From Castellaniella sp. UBA6218 (GTDB taxonomy: Bacteria > Pseudomonadota > Gammaproteobacteria > Burkholderiales > Burkholderiaceae_B), in NCBI GenBank assembly GCA_002421865.1, contig DISE01000131.1, positions 1-16,427 of the forward strand: a stretch of DNA of 16,427 bases, written 5' to 3'. The position numbers and the translations under genes were made by a program. Shown here one piece after another: positions 7,856-14,047 of the stretch. The notes under the pieces were generated by a model that searched no databases, was not told where the DNA came from, and saw only the letters and a list, made by a program, of their open reading frames with translations. Position 1 is the first letter of the stretch, and the number at the start of each line of letters is the position of its first letter.

Positions 7856-9925
7856 ATGCGGGCCGTCGAAGAAATGCCGGTTCTCCTGAACCGCGAATTG
7901 TCGGTACTGAAATTCAACGAGCGGGTGCTCTCCATGGCCGAGCGCGCGGACGTGCCCGTGCTGGAACGGCTGCGCTACCTGTGCATCGTCGGCTCGAACC
8001 TGGACGAGTTCTTCGAGATCCGCATGGCCAGCCTCAAGGAACAGCAGCGCCAGACGCCGGAATTGCGGGGTGTGGACGGCATGACGCCCGACGAGGCCTT
8101 CGACCGTGTGCAGCGGGCCGCGCACGCCCTGGTGGACCGCCAGAACCGCCTGCTGACCGGCGAAGTCATGCCCCGGCTGATGGAACACGGGGTCGGGCTG
8201 ATCTATTCGACAGGCTGGAACGACCTGCAGCGGGAATGGGCCTATGGCATCTTCCGCCGCGATGTGATGCCGCTGCTGACCCCCATCGGTCTGGACCCGG
8301 CGCATCCCTTTCCGCGCGTCTACAACAAGAGCCTGAACTTCATCGTCGCACTCAGCGGCGAGGACGCTTTCGGCCGCGAGGGCCACATCGCCATCGTCCA
8401 GGCGCCGCGCGCCTTGCCGCGCATGATCAAGGTTCCCGCCGAGATCGCCGGCATACCCGATGGCTTCATGCTGCTTACCACCCTGATCAACGCGTTCGTC
8501 GGCGAGCTGTTCCCGGGCATGAATGTTCAGGGCTGCTACCAGTGGCGGGTGACGCGCAACAGCGACCTGTTCGTGGACGAGGAAGAAATCACCAACCTGC
8601 GACAGGCGCTCCAGGGCGAACTCTCGCAGCGCAACTTCGGGGCCTCGGTGCGCCTGGAGATCGCGCATGCCATGCCGCCCGACCTGGAACTGTTCCTGCA
8701 GCGTGAATTCAGCCTGGGGGCGGCCGATACCTACCGCGTCAACGGGCCGGTCAATCTGACCCGCCTGATGCAATTGTGCAACCGGGTCAACCGCCCCGAT
8801 CTGGAATACCCTCCCTTCCGGCCGCGCATGCCGGCGCCTTTCGACGGCGGCCTGGAGCGTCCCGACGAACTGTTCGCCGCCATCGCGGCACGCGACCATC
8901 TGCTGCATCACCCCTACCAGTCCTTCCAGCCGGTGCTGATGTTCCTGCGCAGCGCGGCGCTGGATCCCCAGGTCGTGGCCATCAAGCAGACCATCTACCG
9001 CACCGGCGAGGACTCCGAGCTGATGGGCTTGCTGCTTTCGGCGGCGCGGGCCGGCAAGGAAGTCACGGTGGTGGTCGAACTGATGGCGCGCTTCGACGAG
9101 CAGACCAACATCAATTGGGCCGCGCGCCTGGAAGAGGTCGGCGCCCATGTCAGTTATGGCGTGGTGGGACACAAGACCCACGCCAAGATGGCGCTGGTGC
9201 TGCGCCGCGAGGACGGCCGCATCCGCCGCTATGGCCACCTGGGCACGGGCAACTATCATCCGCGCACGGCGCGCCTTTACACTGATTTCGGCCTGCTCAC
9301 GGCCAACCAGCAGATGTGCGAGGACATGGACCAGGTGTTCTCCCTGTTGACCGGCCTGGGCGCGCGTCGGGAACTGAAGCTGCTGCTGCAGTCGCCCTTC
9401 ACGCTGCACGAGACGGTGTTGAATCTGATCCGCTCCGAAACCGAATTCGCCCGCGCGGGCAAGCGGGCGCGGATTCGCGCCAAGATGAATTCCCTGCTGG
9501 AGCCCGAGGTGATCCGCGCCTTGTACGAGGCCAGCCAGGCGGGGGTGCGCATCGACCTGATCGTGCGCGGAGCCTGCGCGTTGCAGGCCGGTGTGCCGGG
9601 GCTGTCCGACCATATCCGGGTGCGTTCCATCATCGGCCGCTTCCTGGAGCATTCGCGCGTGTTCTATTTCTACCAGGATGGCGCAGAGCCCCTGTATCTG
9701 TCCTCCGCCGACTGGATGGACCGCAATTTCCTGCGTCGGGTCGAACTCGCCTTCCCGGTGCTCGACAAGACCCTGAGGCGCCGGGTCATCGACGAGGCGT
9801 TCACCTTCGCCTGGCGGGACAACCAGCTCGCCTGGGCGGCCCAGCCCGATGGCCGCTACCTGCGCGTGCGCAACCGCCGCGCCGGCTTCAGCCTGCACCA
9901 GCACCTGATGGCGAGATTGGGATGA
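7856..9925 (+). CDS. ppk: Polyphosphate kinase (PPK1)
   Basis: PPK1 reversibly polymerises the gamma-phosphate of ATP into inorganic polyphosphate at the inner membrane. The ATG at 7856 has GAGG at 7847-7850. The product is 689 residues (E. coli 688). Motifs are the N-terminal LLNRELSVLKFNERVL, YQSFQPVLMFLRSAALDP at the start of the first catalytic domain, IKQTIYRTGEDSELM, the HKD-like THAKMAL with His442 (equivalent to the autophosphorylated His of E. coli PPK), GHLGTGNYHPRTARLYTDFG, and LEHSRVFYFYQDG with the second active-site His599. ppx is divergent 80 bp upstream, sharing one promoter region. A large stem-loop begins directly after the TGA. pstS lies 314 bp downstream under its own Pho promoter, so ppk probably forms a single-gene unit. 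All catalytic features look intact. Confidence 0.97.
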   Translation: MRAVEEMPVLLNRELSVLKFNERVLSMAERADVPVLERLRYLCIVGSNLDEFFEIRMASLKEQQRQTPELRGVDGMTPDEAFDRVQRAAHALVDRQNRLLTGEVMPRLMEHGVGLIYSTGWNDLQREWAYGIFRRDVMPLLTPIGLDPAHPFPRVYNKSLNFIVALSGEDAFGREGHIAIVQAPRALPRMIKVPAEIAGIPDGFMLLTTLINAFVGELFPGMNVQGCYQWRVTRNSDLFVDEEEITNLRQALQGELSQRNFGASVRLEIAHAMPPDLELFLQREFSLGAADTYRVNGPVNLTRLMQLCNRVNRPDLEYPPFRPRMPAPFDGGLERPDELFAAIAARDHLLHHPYQSFQPVLMFLRSAALDPQVVAIKQTIYRTGEDSELMGLLLSAARAGKEVTVVVELMARFDEQTNINWAARLEEVGAHVSYGVVGHKTHAKMALVLRREDGRIRRYGHLGTGNYHPRTARLYTDFGLLTANQQMCEDMDQVFSLLTGLGARRELKLLLQSPFTLHETVLNLIRSETEFARAGKRARIRAKMNSLLEPEVIRALYEASQAGVRIDLIVRGACALQAGVPGLSDHIRVRSIIGRFLEHSRVFYFYQDGAEPLYLSSADWMDRNFLRRVELAFPVLDKTLRRRVIDEAFTFAWRDNQLAWAAQPDGRYLRVRNRRAGFSLHQHLMARLG

Positions 9926-9968
9926 GATCGGACATGAAAGGGTCCCTGCGGACCCTTTCATGCCGATC
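9926..9968 (+). terminator. Long stem-loop directly after ppk stop (terminator-like, no U-run)
   Basis: Arms GATCGG plus CATGAAAGGGTCC (9926-9945) pair with GGACCCTTTCATG plus CCGATC (9950-9968). This gives 19 base pairs with one bulged A at 9932 and a CTGC loop. The first base follows the ppk TGA. The bases after the stem (GAATCC) are not a U-run, so it is not a textbook intrinsic terminator. It may end transcription with help from Rho, or protect the ppk mRNA 3' end. Because the structure is symmetric it could act on either strand. Confidence 0.6.
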
Positions 9969-9974
9969 GAATCC

Positions 9975-10120
9975 GAGCGGCCTGCAGGCCGCGAGGTGGG
10001 GGAGGAATGACCCTGAGCGGCCTGCAGGCCGCGAGGTGGGGGAGGAATGACCCTGAGCGGCCTGCAGGCCGCGAGGTGGGGGAGCCGTATCCCTGGAGCG
10101 GCCTGCAGGCCGCGAGACGG
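9975..10120 (+). repeat. Four tandem 40-bp repeats, each with a perfect 16-bp palindrome
   Basis: Repeats start at 9975, 10015, 10055 and 10096 (periods 40, 40 and 41). Copies 1 and 2 are identical over 40 bp. Copy 3 diverges in its last ~11 bp, and copy 4 keeps the palindrome and GCGAG and then runs into the pstS promoter. The core GCGGCCTGCAGGCCGC is its own reverse complement and occurs at 9977-9992, 10017-10032, 10057-10072 and 10098-10113. Each core is followed by a G-rich spacer (GAGGTGGGGGAGGAATGA). Nothing here reads as a convincing gene. This could be a REP-like extragenic array, a set of dimer-binding sites with near-helical phasing, or strong RNA hairpins that block read-through from ppk. 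No function is recognised. Confidence 0.9.
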
Positions 10121-10148
10121 GGGTGTCATTACGAGGGGGGTGTCATTA
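10113..10148 (+). repeat. Short tandem duplication carrying a Pho half-site
   Basis: GGGGGTGTCATTA occurs at 10119-10131 and again at 10136-10148 (17-bp period), each preceded by CGAG, with a 2-nt AC insertion in the first copy. The second copy's TGTCATT is the first half of the pstS Pho box. The first copy supplies an additional half-site 17 bp upstream, off the canonical 11-bp spacing. It begins at the end of the last palindrome of the 40-bp array, suggesting that the repeat array and the promoter edge have been remodelled together. Confidence 0.7.
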
Positions 10149-10173
10149 AACTGTCACCTTGACTCTCTACCAT
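10140..10173 (+). promoter_or_regulatory. Pho box and -10 of the pstSCAB operon
   Basis: GTGTCATTAAACTGTCAC at 10140-10157 matches 16 of 18 positions of the PhoB consensus CTGTCATAWAWCTGTCAY, with two TGTCA repeats exactly 11 bp apart. Ten bp further on, TACCAT (10168-10173) matches TATAAT at 4 of 6 positions, the geometry of PhoB-activated sigma-70 promoters lacking a -35. The transcript would carry a leader of about 60 nt before the pstS ATG. The site, its spacing and the downstream operon all agree, so control by phosphate limitation through PhoB is very likely. Confidence 0.88.
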
Positions 10174-10239
10174 GTCGTTCTGACGGTCCGGGAAATTTCC
10201 AGGGTCGCCGATCCTCACGAACCACAAAGGGTTTAAGAC

Positions 10240-11286
10240 ATGTTCAAGCGAATTCTGACGCAATGCGCCGCCGGCCTGACGATGATGGCCGCCGCGGGCG
10301 TCGCGGCGCACGCCGCCGACCTGACGGGTGCGGGCGCTTCCTTCCCCTACCCGATCTACGCCAAGTGGGCCGCCAAATACCAGGAAGTCACCGGAAACCG
10401 CATCAATTACCAGTCCATCGGTTCGGGTGGCGGTCAACAGCAGATCATCGCCAAGACGGTCGATTTCGGCGCCTCGGATGACCCGATGAAGCCGGCGGAT
10501 CTGGAAAAGAACGGCCTGGTCCAGTTCCCCGCCGTCATCGGCGGCACCGTGCCGGTGATCAACATCGAAGGCATCAAGGAAGGCCAGCTCAAGCTGACCG
10601 GTCCGGTGCTGGCGGACATCTTCCTGGGCAAGATCCAGAAATGGAACGACCCGGCGATCGCCGACCTGAACAAGGATCTGAAGCTGCCCGCCAAGGGTAT
10701 CGTGGTGGTCCACCGTTCGGATGGTTCGGGCACGACCTTCGGCTGGACCAACTACCTGTCCCAGGTGTCTCCCGCCTGGAAGGAACAGGTCGGCCAGGGC
10801 AAGGCGGTGAAGTGGCCGACCGGTCAGGGCGGCAAGGGCAATGAAGGCGTGGCCGCCTATGTGCGCCAGCTGGCCAATTCCATCGGTTACGTGGAATACG
10901 CCTACGCGCACCAGAACGGTCTGGCCTGGGCGCAACTGCAGAACCGCGACGGCCAGTTCGTGCAGCCCTCGCAAAAGGCGTTCGCCGCGGCCGCGTCGCA
11001 CGCCGACTGGAATTCGGCTCCGGGCATGGGGCTGGTCCTGAACAACGAGCCGGGTGCGGACTCGTGGCCGGTCACGGCGGCGACCTTCATCCTGGTGCAC
11101 GGCAAGCAGGCCGATCCCAAGCGCGCTCATGAAGTCCTGGCCTTCTTCGACTGGGCCTGGCGCGAAGGCGGCGACATGGCCAGGGCCCTGGACTACGTTC
11201 CGCTGCCCGATGATGTGACCACCAAGATCCGTGGCGTCTGGGCCGAGCAGGTCCGCGGCGAGGACGGTTCCGCGGTCTGGAAGTAA
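10240..11286 (+). CDS. pstS: Phosphate ABC transporter periplasmic substrate-binding protein
   Basis: PstS captures inorganic phosphate in the periplasm and delivers it to PstCA. The 348-residue precursor begins with a classic Sec signal peptide: FKR basic start, hydrophobic core, and AHA|AD cleavage after residue 25. The mature protein begins ADLTGAGASFPYPIYAKW, the hallmark PstS N-terminus. Further phosphate-pocket segments are IGSGGGQQQ, DFGASDDPM, and RSDGSGTTFGWTNYL (from residue 159). AAAGG at 10226-10230 is a good ribosome site. It is the first gene of pstSCAB, under a strong Pho box. A GC-rich hairpin after the stop probably keeps pstS expression above that of the membrane genes. Length and motifs are normal. 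Confidence 0.97.
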   Translation: MFKRILTQCAAGLTMMAAAGVAAHAADLTGAGASFPYPIYAKWAAKYQEVTGNRINYQSIGSGGGQQQIIAKTVDFGASDDPMKPADLEKNGLVQFPAVIGGTVPVINIEGIKEGQLKLTGPVLADIFLGKIQKWNDPAIADLNKDLKLPAKGIVVVHRSDGSGTTFGWTNYLSQVSPAWKEQVGQGKAVKWPTGQGGKGNEGVAAYVRQLANSIGYVEYAYAHQNGLAWAQLQNRDGQFVQPSQKAFAAAASHADWNSAPGMGLVLNNEPGADSWPVTAATFILVHGKQADPKRAHEVLAFFDWAWREGGDMARALDYVPLPDDVTTKIRGVWAEQVRGEDGSAVWK

Positions 11287-11307
11287 GTCTCGCATTCAGT
11301 ACCAGTC

Positions 11308-11333
11308 GGGGCGGCGCGATGGTGCGCCGCCCC
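11308..11333 (+). terminator. GC-rich hairpin between pstS and pstC (attenuator-like)
   Basis: GGGGCGGCGC and GCGCCGCCCC form a perfect 10-bp stem with a 6-nt loop, followed by GTTTATG, a weak U-run. It begins 21 nt after the pstS stop. As pstC, pstA and pstB follow on the same strand without another clear promoter, this most likely terminates part of the transcription or stabilises the pstS 3' end, giving the excess of binding protein typical of such operons. Confidence 0.7.
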
Positions 11334-11369
11334 GTTTATGGGAAAATGGCGGTTTTAGAATTCCGATTC

Positions 11370-11393
11370 GGATCCCCGGCGCGCCAGGGATCC
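11370..11393 (+). repeat. Inverted repeat in the pstC leader
   Basis: GGATCCC (11370-11376) and GGGATCC (11387-11393) form a 7-bp stem whose loop contains the self-complementary GGCGCGCC (11378-11385). It lies 22 nt before the pstC ATG. It could be a second RNA hairpin that tunes pstC translation, or a protein-binding site. No known motif is recognised. Confidence 0.4.
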
Positions 11394-11415
11394 TGTCGCC
11401 ACGGATGAGTCCCTC

Positions 11416-12357
11416 ATGGCCAATACGCAGCGCAGCCTTCTGGTGGATGCCGGCTTCCGGCACCTGACGCGCCTGTTTGCGTTCCTCGTCTTCATTCTGC
11501 TGGCCGGGATCCTCGCATCCCTGGTGTACGGCAGCCGGGATTCCCTGGTCGAATACGGCCTGCCCTTCCTCTGGACCAACGACTGGGATCCTGTGCGGCA
11601 CAGTTACGGCGCGCTGGTGCCGATGCTGGGCACGGTGATCAGCGCCTTCATCGCGCTGCTGATCGCGGTGCCGGTGTCCTTCGGCATCGCCATGTTCCTG
11701 ACCGAACTCGCCCCTGTCTGGCTGCGCCGTCCGCTGGGCGTGGCGATCGAGATGCTGGCCGCGATCCCGTCCATCATCTACGGCATGTGGGGCCTGTTCG
11801 TATTCGTGCCCCTGTTCCAGGAATACGTCCAGCCTCATCTGGTGGACTTCTTCGATGGCATTCCCGTGCTGGAGCACCTGTTCGGCGGGCCACCGATGGG
11901 CATCGGCCTGTTCACGGCCGGCCTGATCCTGTCCATCATGATCATTCCCTTCATCGCGGCGGTGATGCGCGATGTGTTCGAACAGGTTCCCTCCATGCTC
12001 AAGGAATCCGCCTACGGCCTGGGCAGCACCACCTGGGAAGTCGTCTGGAAGATCATGCTGCCCTACACCAAGCACGGTGTCATCGGCGGGATCATGCTGG
12101 GCCTGGGCCGCGCGCTGGGCGAGACCATGGCGGTCACCTTCGTGATCGGCAACGCCTTCAACCTGCCTTCCTCGATTTTCTCGCCGTCCAACTCCATCGC
12201 CTCCGCTCTGGCCAACGAGTTCAACGAGGCCGGCGGTCTGCAGAAATCGGCATTGCTGGAACTGGGCCTGATCCTGTTCCTGATCACGACCGTGGTGCTG
12301 GCCCTGTCCAAGTTCATGCTGCTGAAACTGTCGCGTCAAGAAGGCACGAAACACTGA
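11416..12357 (+). CDS. pstC: Phosphate ABC transporter permease PstC
   Basis: PstC is one of the two inner-membrane channel subunits of the high-affinity phosphate importer. The 313-residue protein shows about six hydrophobic segments: near residues 18-41, 63-95, 103-135, 155-185, 215-250 and 275-300. It has the cytoplasmic EAA loop that docks PstB: ESAYGLG (197-203), then nine residues, then IMLP (213-216), a canonical spacing. ALGETMAVTFVIGNA is typical of PstC. Only a weak ribosome site (GGATGAG) precedes the ATG, after a 129-nt gap with two hairpins, consistent with lower output than pstS. The stop overlaps the pstA ATG by one base (TGATG). Confidence 0.96.
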   Translation: MANTQRSLLVDAGFRHLTRLFAFLVFILLAGILASLVYGSRDSLVEYGLPFLWTNDWDPVRHSYGALVPMLGTVISAFIALLIAVPVSFGIAMFLTELAPVWLRRPLGVAIEMLAAIPSIIYGMWGLFVFVPLFQEYVQPHLVDFFDGIPVLEHLFGGPPMGIGLFTAGLILSIMIIPFIAAVMRDVFEQVPSMLKESAYGLGSTTWEVVWKIMLPYTKHGVIGGIMLGLGRALGETMAVTFVIGNAFNLPSSIFSPSNSIASALANEFNEAGGLQKSALLELGLILFLITTVVLALSKFMLLKLSRQEGTKH

Positions 12358-13217
12358 TGGCCATTCCCGACTCCTCCATCGCCCAGAGCAATCCGATCTA
12401 CCGGCGCCGGCGCCGGTTCAACCGCGTGATGCTGGGGCTTTCGGGGCTGACGCTGGGCTCGGGGCTGTTCTGGCTCGCCTGGATCATCCTCACGCTGCTG
12501 CTCAAGGGCGGTTCCGCCCTGTCCCTGACCCTGTTCCTGGAAAGCACGCCGCCGCCCGGGGCCGATGGCGGCCTGTTGAACGCCATCATCGGCAGCGTGC
12601 TGATGTCGGGCGTGGGCACGCTCATCGGCACGCCCATCGGCGTGCTGGCGGGCACCTATCTGGCCGAATACGGCCGCCGGGGCTGGCTGGCGCCGGCCAC
12701 GCGCTTCCTGAACGACGTGCTGCTGTCGGCGCCGTCCATCATCATCGGCCTGTTCATCTATGCCATCTATGTGGCGCAGGTCGGTCATTATTCCGGCTGG
12801 GCGGGGGCGTTCGCGCTGGCCATCCTGGTCATCCCGGTCGTAGTCCGTGCCACGGACAACATGCTCGGCCTGGTGCCCAACAGCCTGCGCGAGGCCGCCG
12901 CCGCCCTCGGCTGCCCGCAGTGGCGGGTCGTCGTCTTCATCTGCTATCGGGCCGCACGTTCGGGCATCATCACCGGCATCCTGCTCGCCGTGGCCCGCAT
13001 CGCCGGTGAAACCGCGCCGCTGCTCTTCACCGCCCTGAACAACCAGTTCATGTCCCTGAACATGAACGCCCCCATCGCCAACCTGCCGGTGGTGATTTTC
13101 CAGTACGCCGCCAGTCCTTTCGAGGACTGGAACCGGCTGGCCTGGGCGGGCGCCGCGCTGATCACCCTGCTGGTGCTGGGGATCAACATCGCCGCGCGCA
13201 GCCTGTTCCGCAAATAA
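12357..13217 (+). CDS. pstA: Phosphate ABC transporter permease PstA
   Basis: PstA is the second channel subunit of the phosphate importer. I start it at ATG 12357, which overlaps the pstC stop by 1 nt. The open frame extends far upstream to 11787, but that portion is only the pstC gene read in another frame. The 286-residue product begins with a basic cytoplasmic tail (RRRRRFNR), then about six membrane segments. The EAA loop is REAAAALG (Glu179 to Gly185) followed nine residues later by ICYR, where many transporters have IxLP, so the end of the loop is slightly unusual. ARIAGETAPLLFTALNNQF is the PstA signature. AAGG about 12 nt upstream is a weak ribosome site, so coupling to pstC translation is expected. 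Confidence 0.96.
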   Translation: MAIPDSSIAQSNPIYRRRRRFNRVMLGLSGLTLGSGLFWLAWIILTLLLKGGSALSLTLFLESTPPPGADGGLLNAIIGSVLMSGVGTLIGTPIGVLAGTYLAEYGRRGWLAPATRFLNDVLLSAPSIIIGLFIYAIYVAQVGHYSGWAGAFALAILVIPVVVRATDNMLGLVPNSLREAAAALGCPQWRVVVFICYRAARSGIITGILLAVARIAGETAPLLFTALNNQFMSLNMNAPIANLPVVIFQYAASPFEDWNRLAWAGAALITLLVLGINIAARSLFRK

Positions 13218-13230
13218 TCCGATTCCGACC

Positions 13231-14019
13231 ATGACCCTGAATCCGTCCACGTCCGCCGCCCGAGAACGCACGAAACTGTCCGTGCGCAATCTGAATTTCT
13301 ACTACGGCAGCTTCCACGCCTTGCGCGACATCGACATGGATATCGCGGAAAACAAGGTCACGGCCTTCATCGGCCCTTCGGGCTGCGGGAAATCCACGCT
13401 GCTGCGCACTTTCAACCGCATGTTCGAGCTTTATCCGGGCCAGCGCGCCGAAGGTGTCATCGAACTGGACGGCGAGAATCTGCTCAATTCCCGTCTGGAC
13501 ATTTCCCTCATCCGCGCCAAGGTCGGCATGGTCTTCCAGAAGCCCACGCCGTTTCCCATGAGCATCTACGACAATATCGCCTTCGGTGTGCGGCTGTTCG
13601 AGCGCCTGAGCAAGGGCGAGATGGACGAGCGCGTGGAATGGGCCCTGACCAAGGCCGCCCTGTGGAACGAGGTCAAGGACAAGCTCGGACAGAGCGGCAA
13701 CGGCCTGTCCGGCGGCCAGCAGCAGCGCCTGTGCATCGCGCGCGGCGTGGCGATCAAGCCGGAGGTTCTGCTGCTGGACGAACCGTGCTCCGCCCTGGAT
13801 CCGATCTCCACGGCCAAGATCGAGGAACTGATCGCGGAGCTGAAGTCCGACTACACCGTGGTCATCGTGACCCACAACATGCAACAGGCGGCGCGCTGTT
13901 CCGATTACACCGCCTATATGTATCTGGGCGAACTGATGGAATTCGGCCCCACGGACCAGGTCTTCATCAAGCCCGCCCGCAAGGAAACCGAGGACTACAT
14001 CACGGGAAGATTCGGTTGA
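13231..14019 (+). CDS. pstB: Phosphate ABC transporter ATP-binding protein
   Basis: PstB powers phosphate import by ATP hydrolysis and, in characterised systems, takes part with PhoU in signalling to PhoR. The 262-residue protein has Walker A GPSGCGKST (48-56), Q-loop Gln103 in VFQKPTPFPMSIYDN (a PstB hallmark), signature LSGGQ (159-163), Walker B VLLLDEPCSALDP with Glu184, and H-loop His215 in VTHNM. The start follows pstA by 13 nt with no strong ribosome site. The operon appears to end here: a hairpin spans the stop codon and the next gene is convergent, so the usual phoU is not attached in this window. Confidence 0.97.
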   Translation: MTLNPSTSAARERTKLSVRNLNFYYGSFHALRDIDMDIAENKVTAFIGPSGCGKSTLLRTFNRMFELYPGQRAEGVIELDGENLLNSRLDISLIRAKVGMVFQKPTPFPMSIYDNIAFGVRLFERLSKGEMDERVEWALTKAALWNEVKDKLGQSGNGLSGGQQQRLCIARGVAIKPEVLLLDEPCSALDPISTAKIEELIAELKSDYTVVIVTHNMQQAARCSDYTAYMYLGELMEFGPTDQVFIKPARKETEDYITGRFG

Positions 14020-14038
14020 TTCCGGGCCGGATCAACCG
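14013..14038. terminator. Hairpin across the pstB stop codon, between convergent genes
   Basis: CGGTTGAT (14013-14020) pairs with ATCAACCG (14031-14038), and CCG pairs with CGG inside, separated by one bulged T and a GGC loop. The pstB TGA lies within the left arm. The synthetase gene on the other strand stops only 10 bp beyond. There is no U-run on the plus side. I infer a shared boundary structure limiting read-through in both directions, which would not be a strong stand-alone terminator. Confidence 0.5.
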
Positions 14039-14047
14039 GGGCGTACC

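Noticed and set aside
9975..10120. CRISPR array
   Set aside because: The repeats are head-to-tail with the spacer part also repeated (copies 1 and 2 are identical over 40 bp), there are no unique spacers and no cas genes; this is a tandem repeat.
7805..10129. 774-codon open frame on the minus strand opposite ppk
   Set aside because: It is antisense to an intact ppk with full PPK motifs. The translation is rich in H, Q, G and R with no domain, as expected from the complement of high-GC codons, and it runs through the non-coding repeat array.
9926..10239. Insertion sequence remnant between ppk and pstS
   Set aside because: No transposase fragment, no terminal inverted repeat pair enclosing the region and no target-site duplication; the repeats are short tandem palindromes only.
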